Origin: Azospirillum baldaniorum | Lineage (GTDB): Bacteria > Pseudomonadota > Alphaproteobacteria > Azospirillales > Azospirillaceae | NCBI RefSeq assembly: GCF_003119195.2 | Contig: NZ_CP022254.1 | Span: 1-64,000, forward strand | Reading direction: 5' to 3' | DNA: 64,000 nucleotides | Shown here: in pieces, positions 30,656-40,305 of the stretch | How positions within the stretch are numbered: the stretch's first letter is position 1 | Layout: the number at the start of each line of letters is the position of its first letter | The notes under the pieces: model-generated | The model's database searches: none | The model's input: the letters and a program-made list of their open reading frames with translations, nothing else | What the model was told of the DNA's origin: nothing | Program-made: the position numbers and the translations under genes

Positions 30656-32215
30656 ATGCCAGATCTCAGCTCCCGAGCCGCCGTCCTGACCAGCCTCATC
30701 GCCCGGCTGCAGGGCCCTGCCGGAACCGGCGAGGCGCTGAGGGAAATTTCGGAAAGCTGTGACGCTGCACGCGCGGCAGGCTTGGGAAGCGATGCTGCGG
30801 CGATGGAGACGCTGGACGCCGCGACCGCCGGTCTGGACCCCATTCTTCGGGAATCGGCGCTGGCCCATGTCTCGGGCGATCTTCGCCGATACGTGAACAT
30901 CCTGGACATGCTGGACCATGTGCTGGACTTGGCGCCGCTTGACGGCATCAACCAGATCTATTGGTCGATGCAGCGCCAGCTTTTCCTGGTGCGGATGGAC
31001 ATGGCGTCGGTTCCGGACTTCACGACCGGCCGGCTGCTCCCCTTCTATGAGCGGTTCCTGCGGCAGCTATCCTCCCGGCTGGGCACAGCTCCGGCCCCGC
31101 GCCAGGCGGGGCGGCCGGACACGGGCAAGGTCGTCATCGTGACCAACCAGTTCCTGTCCGACCAGCACCAGCCATCGCGCGACCTGCTGCTGCTTGCGGT
31201 CCGGCTGCAGCGGGACCTCGGCCGGACGGTTCTGGTGCTCAACACCAACATGATGCCGGACCGCTACTACAGCCCGTTCATTCCACCCTTCGCCGCCGCC
31301 GTCGAGGAACGGCTGTCCGGCGAGCAGACGATCCGGTTCGAGGACGAGACGGTCAGCATGCTGTCCTCCACCGCACCCGGCATCGCCGCGGAGAAGGTGA
31401 ACGGCTTCCTGGCGGCCGTGGACGCCTTCGATCCGGATCTGGTGATCGCCTTCGGCGGTTCGGTCGTCGTCGCCGATCTTCTGGAGGGCGTGCGCCCGCT
31501 GCTGTGCATCCCCACCACGACCGGCCAGACCATCTCGCTCGCCGACATCGTGCTGGACTTCGGAGGCCGAGTGCCCCCCGCCGGTGAGGGGCGGCTGGCC
31601 CGCTCCTGGCGGCCTTTCCGCTTCGGCCTGTCGCTGCGCCGCAGCGGCGACACCGCTACGCGCGCGGAGTTTTCCATTCCGGATGCCGCGTTCGCCTGCA
31701 TCGTCGTCGGCAACCGCCTGGACGCGGAGGTCGATGGCGATTTCCTGGAGTTGCTGGAGCGGATTTTGGACGCGGTGCCGCAGGCGCTGGTGCTGTTCGC
31801 CGGGGGAGCGGAGGTCTTGCCCCGCCGGCTGTCCGGCCGCCGCCACGCCGCGAGGCTGCGCTGTCTTGGCCATGTCGACCGCTTGGAGGCTTTGCTCCAA
31901 CTCGGCGACCTTTTCCTGAATCCACGCCGCACCGGCGGCGGAGCGGGGGCGGCACAGGCGCTGGCCGCCGGATTGCCGGTGCTGTCGCATGCCGGCGGCG
32001 ATGTGGCCAGCGTGGCCGGCCCCGCCTTCCTGGTCGCGGATGATGAGGCGTTCGTCGCCCGCGCCGCGGCTCTGGCGGCTGATCCGGCGCTGCTTGCCGC
32101 GGCGAGAGGCGAGGCCCGTGCCCGCTTCGCGGTGGTGGAGCAGGAGGGGAGCAACCTGCCGCAGCTCGCCGCCTATATGGCCGAGGCGGTCGCGCTGTTC
32201 AGGAAGCCGGAGTAA
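30656..32215 (+). CDS. Glycosyltransferase-like protein (GT-B fold), downstream of RTX
   Basis: The 519-residue product has an alpha-helical N-terminal region (1-135), a Rossmann-like domain from about 155 (GKVVIVTNQFLSDQHQPSRD), and a C-terminal donor-binding domain. The last includes VVGNRLDAEVDGDFLELLERI, RCLGHVDRLEALLQLGDLFL and NPRRTGGGAGAAQALAAGLP, the glycine-rich acceptor of nucleotide-sugars in GT4-like enzymes. It is therefore probably a cytoplasmic sugar transferase; donor and acceptor are unknown. It follows the RTX gene by about 230 bases and is 3 bases ahead of another glycosyltransferase-like gene. The ATG at 30656 is a choice by protein similarity; an open frame extends to a GTG at 30578. 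A role in glycosylating the RTX adhesin is inference from position. Confidence 0.75.
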   Translation: MPDLSSRAAVLTSLIARLQGPAGTGEALREISESCDAARAAGLGSDAAAMETLDAATAGLDPILRESALAHVSGDLRRYVNILDMLDHVLDLAPLDGINQIYWSMQRQLFLVRMDMASVPDFTTGRLLPFYERFLRQLSSRLGTAPAPRQAGRPDTGKVVIVTNQFLSDQHQPSRDLLLLAVRLQRDLGRTVLVLNTNMMPDRYYSPFIPPFAAAVEERLSGEQTIRFEDETVSMLSSTAPGIAAEKVNGFLAAVDAFDPDLVIAFGGSVVVADLLEGVRPLLCIPTTTGQTISLADIVLDFGGRVPPAGEGRLARSWRPFRFGLSLRRSGDTATRAEFSIPDAAFACIVVGNRLDAEVDGDFLELLERILDAVPQALVLFAGGAEVLPRRLSGRRHAARLRCLGHVDRLEALLQLGDLFLNPRRTGGGAGAAQALAAGLPVLSHAGGDVASVAGPAFLVADDEAFVARAAALAADPALLAAARGEARARFAVVEQEGSNLPQLAAYMAEAVALFRKPE

Positions 32216-32218
32216 GCC

Positions 32219-33445
32219 GTGCGATTCCTTCTATGCGGCCAGGGCACGTCCGAAATCCTGTGGTCGATCCATGCGGCTCTGGTGGATCTCGGCCATGAGT
32301 CGGTGCTGGCCTTGCCCGACATCTCGCAGGACCTGATCGACCGGCGGATCGACGTCCTGTTCGTTTTGAACCTGTTCGACATTCCCCGCCCGACGGTGGA
32401 GATGCTGCGCGTCTACATCGCCGGATTCGGCGCGCCGCCGGCCGTCGTCCACATCTGTCTGAAGCATCCGCTCGAGGAGGTCGGGGCACGCTCGACGGAG
32501 CAGATCCGCGAGACCGACCGGTGGATGACGGAAAACAACATTTCCATGTGGTGCATGTGCCGGGGATCGGCGGAACAGTCCGCCCGGCTCGGTCTGACGC
32601 GGGTGTTCCACGAGCCGCTCGGTGTCCATCGCTGGATTTACACCAGCCCGGCGCAGGGCGGTTCCGTCGATCTCTACAAGCGCTGGATGTCGCACGGGAC
32701 ACCCGGCCTGCAACGCCATCCCTACGCCGCGATGAAGGGACTGTCCGACACGGAAGAGGCGGAGGCCTCGGTGCGGGACCGCTTCCTCTATCTGGGGCAA
32801 GGCTGGCCGGACCACATCGAATCCGGCCGCGAGCCGGTTCCTCCGGCGATCCACCGCCATGCGGAAGCCGTGTCCGCCGCGATGATGGAGCGGCCGACGC
32901 TGCACAGGCTGCAGGCCATGGACCTGTGCGGGCTGACGGAATGGTCGGCGGACCCTGCCTGGACGCTGGATTTCAACCGTGCCTTCACCATCGCCTTCGC
33001 CGTCGAAAATCGCCGCCGTTTCGCTCTCGCCCTCCGGAGCGGCTTCGGCGAGGTTTTCTCGCTTTGGGGCAACGGCTGGGAACGGTTTGGGATCGCTTCC
33101 GAGCCGGTGTCATCCGCGCCACGCAACGCCTATCACGCCGCCGGAGCATGCCTGGATTTCGGCAGCCTCGCCTATGATACGGCGGTCTTCCCAAGGACGC
33201 TGGAAATCATCAAACGGGACGGGCTGCCGGTGAGCTGGCGGCACACGGACACGGACCGGCTGTTCGGCCCGCATGAGGATGACCTGACCTTCACCGGCGA
33301 GGCGGACGCGCTTCAGATCCTGTCGGCATTGGCCGGAGATGCCGACCGCCGCGCAAGGCTGCGGTCGGCCCATCGGGACTGGGCCTTCGAACACTTGGCC
33401 CTCACCGCCATCCTGCCAAGGATCATCGCGAGATTGCAGGACTGA
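32219..33445 (+). CDS. Glycosyltransferase-like protein (CgeB-like)
   Basis: A 408-residue product beginning with a beta-strand/glycine loop, MRFLLCGQGTSEILWSIHAAL, typical of a GT-B N-terminal domain. The C-terminal part (FSLWGNGWERFGI, ACLDFGSLAYDT, FPRTLEIIKRDGLPV) follows the layout of CgeB-like glycosyltransferases, where a late FGS...R...E..G segment contacts the sugar nucleotide. It is cytoplasmic, with no membrane segments. The GTG start at 32219 lies 3 bases after the upstream stop and has GGAG 6 bases before it, so the two genes are co-translated. It probably acts with the upstream transferase on the same glycan. The family call is moderate and the substrate unknown. Confidence 0.65.
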   Translation: MRFLLCGQGTSEILWSIHAALVDLGHESVLALPDISQDLIDRRIDVLFVLNLFDIPRPTVEMLRVYIAGFGAPPAVVHICLKHPLEEVGARSTEQIRETDRWMTENNISMWCMCRGSAEQSARLGLTRVFHEPLGVHRWIYTSPAQGGSVDLYKRWMSHGTPGLQRHPYAAMKGLSDTEEAEASVRDRFLYLGQGWPDHIESGREPVPPAIHRHAEAVSAAMMERPTLHRLQAMDLCGLTEWSADPAWTLDFNRAFTIAFAVENRRRFALALRSGFGEVFSLWGNGWERFGIASEPVSSAPRNAYHAAGACLDFGSLAYDTAVFPRTLEIIKRDGLPVSWRHTDTDRLFGPHEDDLTFTGEADALQILSALAGDADRRARLRSAHRDWAFEHLALTAILPRIIARLQD

Positions 33446-33520
33446 ACGGGGCCGTTGTGCATCGCCCGTGCGCAGGGCGCGCGTCGCCGCCGGGCGTCCG
33501 GCGCGCCGGATCGGTGGCCC

Positions 33521-34249
33521 TTATTCGCCCAGCGCGAAGGCCACGGCGGCGGTGGCGTGGAGCGCCGTCGTGTTGAACATCGGGAACTCCGGGCGGTCGG
33601 CCTGATCGACCAGCAGGAAGATCTCCGTACAGCCGAGGATCACCCCCTGCGCCCCGTCGGCGGCCAGCCGGTCGATGATCTCCAGGTATTGGGCCTTGGA
33701 TTCGGGGCGCAGATCGCGCCGCACCAGCTCGTCGAAGATGATGCGGTCCACCGTTGTCTTGTCAGGATCCGACGGCACCATGATCTCGACCCCGAAGCGC
33801 GCCTCGTAGCGGCGGCGCAGGTCGTCGGAGAGCATCGTCGGCATGGTGCCCAGCAGGGCGACCCGCGACAGGCCGGCTTCTCGCATCGCGGCACCGGTCG
33901 GGTCGGCGATGTGGATGAAGGGGGTGGGGCGCTCCGCCATGATCGGCTCGACCACGCGGTGCATGGTGTTCGACACGCACAGGATCACGTCGGCCCCGGC
34001 GCGCTCCAGCGCGTCGACCTTGCCGGACAGGTAGCGGTGCGCGGCGTCCCACTCGTTCCGGCGGACGAAATGCTCGATGTTGCCGAAATTGACGCTGACG
34101 ATGACGATCTCGCCGTTGTCCCAGCCGCCGAGCCGGGCGTTCAGCCCCTCGTTCAGCAGGCGGTAATATTCGGCGGTGGCCTGGTTGCTCATGCCGCCGA
34201 GGACGCCGATGGTCTTCTGGGGCAGGGGCCGGGCGGTGGGCGTCGTCAT
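33521..34249 (-). CDS. Aspartate/glutamate racemase family protein
   Basis: The 242-residue protein has the two catalytic cysteines of the cofactor-independent Asp/Glu racemase family: C91 in the CVSNTMH motif and C207 in LGCTEI. It also has the N-terminal IGVLGGMS glycine loop characteristic of aspartate racemases of the YgeA type. It would interconvert L- and D-aspartate, or a related amino acid, by two-base proton transfer in the cytoplasm. Length is normal (about 230-250). The gene stands alone between the glycosyltransferases (convergent) and pccR (same strand, about 60 bases downstream of it). It may make D-amino acids for the cell wall or recycle them; the exact substrate is not shown by sequence. 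Confidence 0.88.
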   Translation of the reverse strand: MTTPTARPLPQKTIGVLGGMSNQATAEYYRLLNEGLNARLGGWDNGEIVIVSVNFGNIEHFVRRNEWDAAHRYLSGKVDALERAGADVILCVSNTMHRVVEPIMAERPTPFIHIADPTGAAMREAGLSRVALLGTMPTMLSDDLRRRYEARFGVEIMVPSDPDKTTVDRIIFDELVRRDLRPESKAQYLEIIDRLAADGAQGVILGCTEIFLLVDQADRPEFPMFNTTALHATAAVAFALGE

Positions 34250-34309
34250 GTCGTGATCCTGTCGGTTGGGCCGCGGATGATAGAGCGGCCGCAGCGGATC
34301 GCCAACCGT

Positions 34310-35758
34310 TCAGGCCTTTTCCACGGTCCGCCCCTCCTGGGTGAACAGGTAGGGGACGAAGCTGCGGTGGTGCTCGTCCACCGACAGCTGGCTGCCGATG
34401 GGCGGGAAGGCGCGCTGCTGGCAGTCGGTGCGCTCGCAGATGCGGCAGTTCACGCCGATGGGCACGGCGGCGGCCTCGTTGGAGGTGTCGATGCCGGCGG
34501 CGTAGACGATCTCGTTGGCGTGCGTCGCCTCACAGCCGAGCCCGACGGCGAACTGGCGCGACGGCTTCAGATAGGCGCCGCCGCGCTTGGTCACCGTGCG
34601 GGCGATGCCGATGTAGGTGGTGCGGTCGGGCATGGTGGCGAACTGCACCAGGATCTTGCCGGGCTGGGCGAAGGCCTCGTGCACGTTCCACAGCGGGCAG
34701 GCGCCGCCGAAGCGCGCGAAGTGGAAGCGCGTGGCCGAATGGCGTTTGGTGATGTTGCCGGCCATGTCCACCCGCACGAAGTAGAAGGGCAACCCCCGCG
34801 CCCCCGGCCGCTGGAGGGTGGACAGCCGGTGGCAGACCTGCTCGAAGCTGGCGCCGAAGCGGCTCTGCAACTGCTCGACGTCGTGGCGCAGCGCGCGGGC
34901 CTGGGCGGCGAAGGCGCGGTAGGGCAGGACGAGAGCCCCCGCGAAATAGTTGGCGAGCCCGACCCGGCAGATCGACCGCGCGTCCTCGCTGGAGAATTTC
35001 GCCTGGACGACGAGATCCTCGATCACGTCGCCGAAGCCGAGCAGGGCGATCTGGTGGGCCATGTGGAAGGCGCGGCTGGGGCCGTTCAGCAGGGCCGACA
35101 GGCGCAGCGTGCCGGTGCTGCCGTCGTAGCTGCGCATGGCCGTCTCGCCATCGTCGGCGACGATCTTGACCCGCACGTCGTGCCGCCGCTTCAGGTAGGC
35201 GGCCAACTCGTTCAGCAGGGCGCCGGAGTGGATCTTCTCCGTGTCCCACAGCGTTTCCGCCGCCTCGTCCAGCGGGCCGATGTAGTTGTTGCAGTAGTGG
35301 AAATAGTCGCGGACCTCCTCGTAGGGGAACTGCGGCCCGGCGAAGGCGTCGCTCGGCTCCTGGTTGGACAGGCTGTCGGCCAGCGACTGCACCCGCTCGT
35401 GGAGTTTCTGATAGGCTTGGTGCAGGCTCAGCACGCGGCGGGCCAGCTCAGGGCTGGAGCCGACGGCGCTGCGCAGCTCGGCGTTGGTCAGCGGCGCCCC
35501 GGCGAACAGCGGGTCGGCCAGAGCCTCGCGCAGGTCGGCGACGAGACGGCTGTCCTCGTCCTCGACGAAATTGGACAGGTCCACCTCGAACACGGCGGAG
35601 ATTTTCAGCAGCACCGGCAGGGTCAGCGGGCGCTGGTTGTTCTCGATCTGGTTCAGATAGCTTGGCGACAGGTCCAGCGTCTTGGCCAGCGCCGCCTGGG
35701 TCAGTCCGCGCTGTTCGCGCAGGCGGCGGAGCTTGTAGCCGAGGAAGAGCTTCTGCAT
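34310..35758 (-). CDS. pccR: Short-chain fatty acyl-CoA regulator (ScfR/PccR type)
   Basis: The 482-residue protein starts with an XRE helix-turn-helix (residues 5-62; LRRLREQRGLTQAALAKTLDLSPSYLNQIE). A central IrrE/ImmA-like region follows (AFHMAHQIALLGFGDVIEDLV), where the metalloprotease HExxH is degenerate. The C-terminal domain ends with a conserved cysteine cluster, VNCRICERTDCQQRAFPP. This is the ScfR architecture; its Rhodobacter member PccR controls propionyl-CoA carboxylase in response to an acyl-CoA. Here it is divergent from pccB with matching operator sequences between them. The ATG at 35758 is chosen because it starts the HTH; the frame is open far upstream through the pccB leader. 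The gene symbol rests on family and synteny. Confidence 0.88.
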   Translation of the reverse strand: MQKLFLGYKLRRLREQRGLTQAALAKTLDLSPSYLNQIENNQRPLTLPVLLKISAVFEVDLSNFVEDEDSRLVADLREALADPLFAGAPLTNAELRSAVGSSPELARRVLSLHQAYQKLHERVQSLADSLSNQEPSDAFAGPQFPYEEVRDYFHYCNNYIGPLDEAAETLWDTEKIHSGALLNELAAYLKRRHDVRVKIVADDGETAMRSYDGSTGTLRLSALLNGPSRAFHMAHQIALLGFGDVIEDLVVQAKFSSEDARSICRVGLANYFAGALVLPYRAFAAQARALRHDVEQLQSRFGASFEQVCHRLSTLQRPGARGLPFYFVRVDMAGNITKRHSATRFHFARFGGACPLWNVHEAFAQPGKILVQFATMPDRTTYIGIARTVTKRGGAYLKPSRQFAVGLGCEATHANEIVYAAGIDTSNEAAAVPIGVNCRICERTDCQQRAFPPIGSQLSVDEHHRSFVPYLFTQEGRTVEKA

Positions 35759-35797
35759 GGACCCGCCTATCACCCGAAGATTATGCCGAAGTGCATA

Positions 35798-35888
35798 TTT
35801 GCAATCTTGGCAAACCGCGCGCTGCGTTTGCAAAGATGTTCGCAACTTCGCACATTTTTCCCGCCCGGCCAATTGCCCTGTTGCAAAT
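35798..35888. promoter_or_regulatory. PccR operator sites in the pccR-pccB divergent region
   Basis: TTTGCAATCTTGGCAAA at 35798-35814, TTTGCAAAGATGTTCGCAAC at 35827-35846 and a lone TTGCAAAT at 35881-35888 lie between the two genes. The second is close to TTTGCAAA-N4-TTTGCAAA, the sequence described for PccR of Rhodobacter sphaeroides, with two or three mismatches in the second half. Their position allows control of both genes. Confidence 0.75.
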
Positions 35889-35977
35889 CTTGTGAATAAT
35901 CCAGGCGTTCCGGTGAGGGGACCGCTGCCACAAGGTTCGCAAGGTCCTCCGCCGCTCGCCAAAGTGGGAAACGCCTG

Positions 35978-37510
<1,533 letters not shown>

Positions 37511-37524
37511 AGGCGCGCCGCCCC

Positions 37525-39534
37525 ATGACGACCCTGTTCTCAAAGATCCTAATCGCGAACCGCGGCGAGATCGCCTGCCGCGTCATCCGCACGGCGCGCC
37601 GCCTGGGCATCAAGACGGTCGCCGTCTATTCGGACGCCGACAGGAACGCCCTGCACGTCGAGATGGCCGACGAGGCCGTCCATATCGGCGCCGCCCCCTC
37701 GGCGCAGAGCTACCTGCTGATCGACCGCATCGTCGACGCCTGCAAGAAGACCGGCGCCCAGGCCGTCCATCCCGGCTACGGCTTCCTGTCGGAGAAGCGC
37801 GAGTTCCAGGAGGCGCTGGCCGCGGCCGGGATCGCCTTCATCGGCCCGGACGCCCACGCCATCCAGGCCATGGGCGACAAGATCGAGTCGAAGAAGCTGG
37901 CCAAGGCCGCCGGCGTCAGCACGGTGCCCGGCTATCTGGGCGTCATCGCCGACGACAGCGAGGCTGTGACCATCGCCCGCGACATCGGCTACCCGGTGAT
38001 GATCAAGGCGTCGGCCGGCGGCGGCGGCAAGGGCATGCGCGTGGCCTGGAACGACGAGGAGGCCCGCGAAGGCTTCCGCTCGGCCCAGAACGAGGCGCGC
38101 TCCTCCTTCGCCGACGACCGCGTCTTCGTCGAGAAGTACATCCAGCAGCCGCGCCACATCGAGATCCAGGTGTTGGCGGACGGGCAGGGCACGGCCCTGT
38201 ATTTGGGCGAGCGCGAATGCTCGATCCAGCGCCGTCACCAGAAGGTCATCGAAGAGGCGCCGTCGCCCTTCCTCGACGCCGCCACCCGCAAGGCGATGGG
38301 CGAGCAGGCCGTGGCCCTGGCCCGCGCCGTGGATTACAAGTCCGCCGGCACGGTCGAGTTCATCGTCGATGCCGAGCGCAACTTCTACTTCCTGGAAATG
38401 AACACCCGCCTCCAGGTGGAGCATCCGGTCACCGAGCTGGTCACCGGCCTCGACCTCGTCGAGCTGATGATCCGCGTCGCGGCGGGCGAGAAGCTGACGC
38501 TCAAGCAGGAGGATATCCACCTGCACGGCTGGGCCATCGAGTCCCGCGTCTACGCCGAGGACCCGTTCCGCAACTTCCTGCCCTCCACCGGCCGGCTGAC
38601 CCACTACCGTCCGCCGTCGGAGGACCCGCATGTCCGCGTCGACACCGGCGTCTACGAGGGCGGCGAGATCTCCATGTACTACGACCCCATGATCGCCAAG
38701 CTGTGCAGCTGGGGTTCGACGCGCGACGCCGCCATCGCCCGCATGCGCGAGGCGCTGGACCAGTATTACATCCGCGGCGTCAGCCACAACATCCCGTTCC
38801 TCGCCTCGCTGATGGCCAACCAGCGCTTCGTCGAAGGCCGGCTGACCACCAACTTCATCGCCGAGGAATACCCGACCGGCTTCCACGCCTCCGACCTGCC
38901 GCCGGAGGAGCCGGCGGTCCTGATCGCCGTCGCCGCGGTGATCCATCGCTGCCTGAACGACCGCGACATCCAGATCTCCGGTAAGATGCCGGGCAACAAG
39001 GTCCGGGTGCGCGACGACTGGGTCGTGGTGATGGACGGCACGCAGCACCCGGTCCATGTCCGCCCGACGGACGGCAGCCCGCAGCGCATCGGCTACACCG
39101 TCGATTTCGAGGGCAGGCACCATGTGGTGTGGAGCGACTGGACGCTCGGCCAGCCGCTGTTCCGCGGCACGGTGAACGGCGCGCATGTCTGCGTCCAGGT
39201 GGACCGCGTCGGCGTCGGCTACCGCCTGTCCCACTCCGGCAGCCAGGCGCTGGTCAAGGTGCTGACGCCGAACGCCGCGCGGCTCGACGCGCTGATGCCG
39301 GTGAAGGCGCCGCCGGACATGTCGAAGTTCCTGCTGTCGCCGATGCCCGGCCTGCTCGTCTCGGTCGCGGTGACCGAGGGGCAGGAGGTCAAGGCCGGCG
39401 AGGTGCTGGCCGTGGTCGAGGCGATGAAGATGGAAAACATCCTGCGCGCGGCGCAGGATGGCACGGTGTCCAAGGTGCACGCGACGCCCGGCTCCAGCCT
39501 GGCGGTCGATCAGAAGATCCTGGAGTTCGCGTGA
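37525..39534 (+). CDS. pccA: Propionyl-CoA carboxylase, alpha (biotin) subunit
   Basis: The 669-residue protein combines a biotin carboxylase domain, a linker that docks the beta subunit, and a C-terminal biotin carrier domain. The carboxylase shows ILIANRGEIACRVIRTARRLG, the ATP-grasp glycine loop KASAGGGGKGMR, and MNTRLQVEHPVTE. The carrier has the EAMKMEN motif, whose lysine, residue 635, is the biotin attachment site. It carboxylates biotin with ATP and bicarbonate. The ATG is 15 bases after the pccB stop, so both are made together. Downstream bioY encodes a biotin importer, which fits the enzyme's need for the cofactor. All expected motifs are present. Confidence 0.96.
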   Translation: MTTLFSKILIANRGEIACRVIRTARRLGIKTVAVYSDADRNALHVEMADEAVHIGAAPSAQSYLLIDRIVDACKKTGAQAVHPGYGFLSEKREFQEALAAAGIAFIGPDAHAIQAMGDKIESKKLAKAAGVSTVPGYLGVIADDSEAVTIARDIGYPVMIKASAGGGGKGMRVAWNDEEAREGFRSAQNEARSSFADDRVFVEKYIQQPRHIEIQVLADGQGTALYLGERECSIQRRHQKVIEEAPSPFLDAATRKAMGEQAVALARAVDYKSAGTVEFIVDAERNFYFLEMNTRLQVEHPVTELVTGLDLVELMIRVAAGEKLTLKQEDIHLHGWAIESRVYAEDPFRNFLPSTGRLTHYRPPSEDPHVRVDTGVYEGGEISMYYDPMIAKLCSWGSTRDAAIARMREALDQYYIRGVSHNIPFLASLMANQRFVEGRLTTNFIAEEYPTGFHASDLPPEEPAVLIAVAAVIHRCLNDRDIQISGKMPGNKVRVRDDWVVVMDGTQHPVHVRPTDGSPQRIGYTVDFEGRHHVVWSDWTLGQPLFRGTVNGAHVCVQVDRVGVGYRLSHSGSQALVKVLTPNAARLDALMPVKAPPDMSKFLLSPMPGLLVSVAVTEGQEVKAGEVLAVVEAMKMENILRAAQDGTVSKVHATPGSSLAVDQKILEFA

Positions 39535-39572
39535 GCCAAGCGGGCTCCGACATATAGGGAAAGGTAAGGACG

Positions 39573-40166
39573 ATGGCTTTCGCAAACACGCTGACGCAGC
39601 GTGCCGCTTCGCTTCTCGAGACGGTCGCCCCGCGGGGCGGCCTGCTCACCGCCGCCACCGCGGCGGTTCTGGGCAGCCTGCTCCTGGCCGCCTCGGCCAA
39701 GGTGCAGGTGCCCTTCTGGCCGGTTCCGATGACGATGCAGAGCATGGTCGTCATCCTGCTCGGCATGGCTTACGGCAGCCGCCTCGCCACGGCGACGGTT
39801 CTGCTGTACCTGCTGGAAGGCCTCGCCGGTCTGCCGGTCTTCGCCGGTCCGGGCGCCGGCCCGGCCTACATGGCCGGCCCGACCGCCGGGTACCTGCTGG
39901 GCTTCGTCCTGGCCGCCGGCGTCACCGGCTGGCTGGCCGAGCGCGGCTGGGACCGCAGCCCGCTCAAGGCCGTCGGCGCCCTGGCGATCGGCCATGCCCT
40001 GCTGTTCGTTCCGGGCGTGGCCTGGATGGCCGTCCTGTTCGGCGGCGAGAAGGCCGTCGCTCTGGGCCTGACGCCGTTCCTGGCCGCCACGGTCCTGAAG
40101 ACCGCGCTGGGTGCCGCGATCATGCAGGCCGCCTGGAAGGTCGTCGCCCGCCGGTCGCAGGGCTGA
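39573..40166 (+). CDS. bioY: Biotin transporter BioY
   Basis: The 197-residue membrane protein has about six helices and the BioY family features. These are VPFWPVPMTMQSMVVILLGMAYGSR near the N-terminus, AGLPVFAGPGAGPAYMAGPTAGYLLGF in the middle, and a C-terminal FLAATVLKTALGAAIMQAAW helix. BioY is the S-component of ECF-type biotin uptake and in several Alphaproteobacteria works without dedicated BioMN. No bioM or bioN is seen here. The ATG, with GGAAAGGTAAGG just upstream, lies 38 bases after pccA. Location in a biotin-carboxylase operon supports supply of biotin to PccA. Confidence 0.93.
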   Translation: MAFANTLTQRAASLLETVAPRGGLLTAATAAVLGSLLLAASAKVQVPFWPVPMTMQSMVVILLGMAYGSRLATATVLLYLLEGLAGLPVFAGPGAGPAYMAGPTAGYLLGFVLAAGVTGWLAERGWDRSPLKAVGALAIGHALLFVPGVAWMAVLFGGEKAVALGLTPFLAATVLKTALGAAIMQAAWKVVARRSQG

Positions 40167-40181
40167 GGGTAGGGGAGCTTG

Positions 40182-40238
40182 CTTGCCCCCACCCTAACCC
40201 TCCCCCGCGCAGCGGGGGAGGGCCGGGGTGGGGGCAAG
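40182..40238. repeat. Dispersed GC-rich palindromic element, copy 1
   Basis: A 57-base element starts CTTGCCCCCACCC, has a CCCTCCCCCGC core facing GCGGGGGAGGG, and ends GGGTGGGGGCAAG. Nested inverted repeats can form one long hairpin between bioY and the mutase gene. Related copies occur at 42478 and 61694. It may act as a terminator or a REP-like element. Confidence 0.85.
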
Positions 40239-40305
40239 TGACTCATCCATTTCATTGATCGTTTCAAATCATTCGAACCAAGAAGCCGTGTCGAGGAGAC
40301 GTCCC

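Noticed and set aside
30656..32215. HMW1C-type N-glycosyltransferase
   Set aside because: The genomic position is suggestive, but the donor-site segment (NPRRTGGGAGAAQALAAG) looks like GT4-type enzymes rather than HMW1C, so only a general GT-B call is made.
34310..35758. Active ImmA/IrrE metalloprotease in PccR
   Set aside because: The region corresponding to HExxH reads HMAHQIAL, lacking the glutamate, so protease activity is unlikely.
33455..35899. Forward 814-residue open frame across the racemase and pccR genes
   Set aside because: It is antisense to two clearly recognisable genes, and its sequence is low-complexity with no domains.
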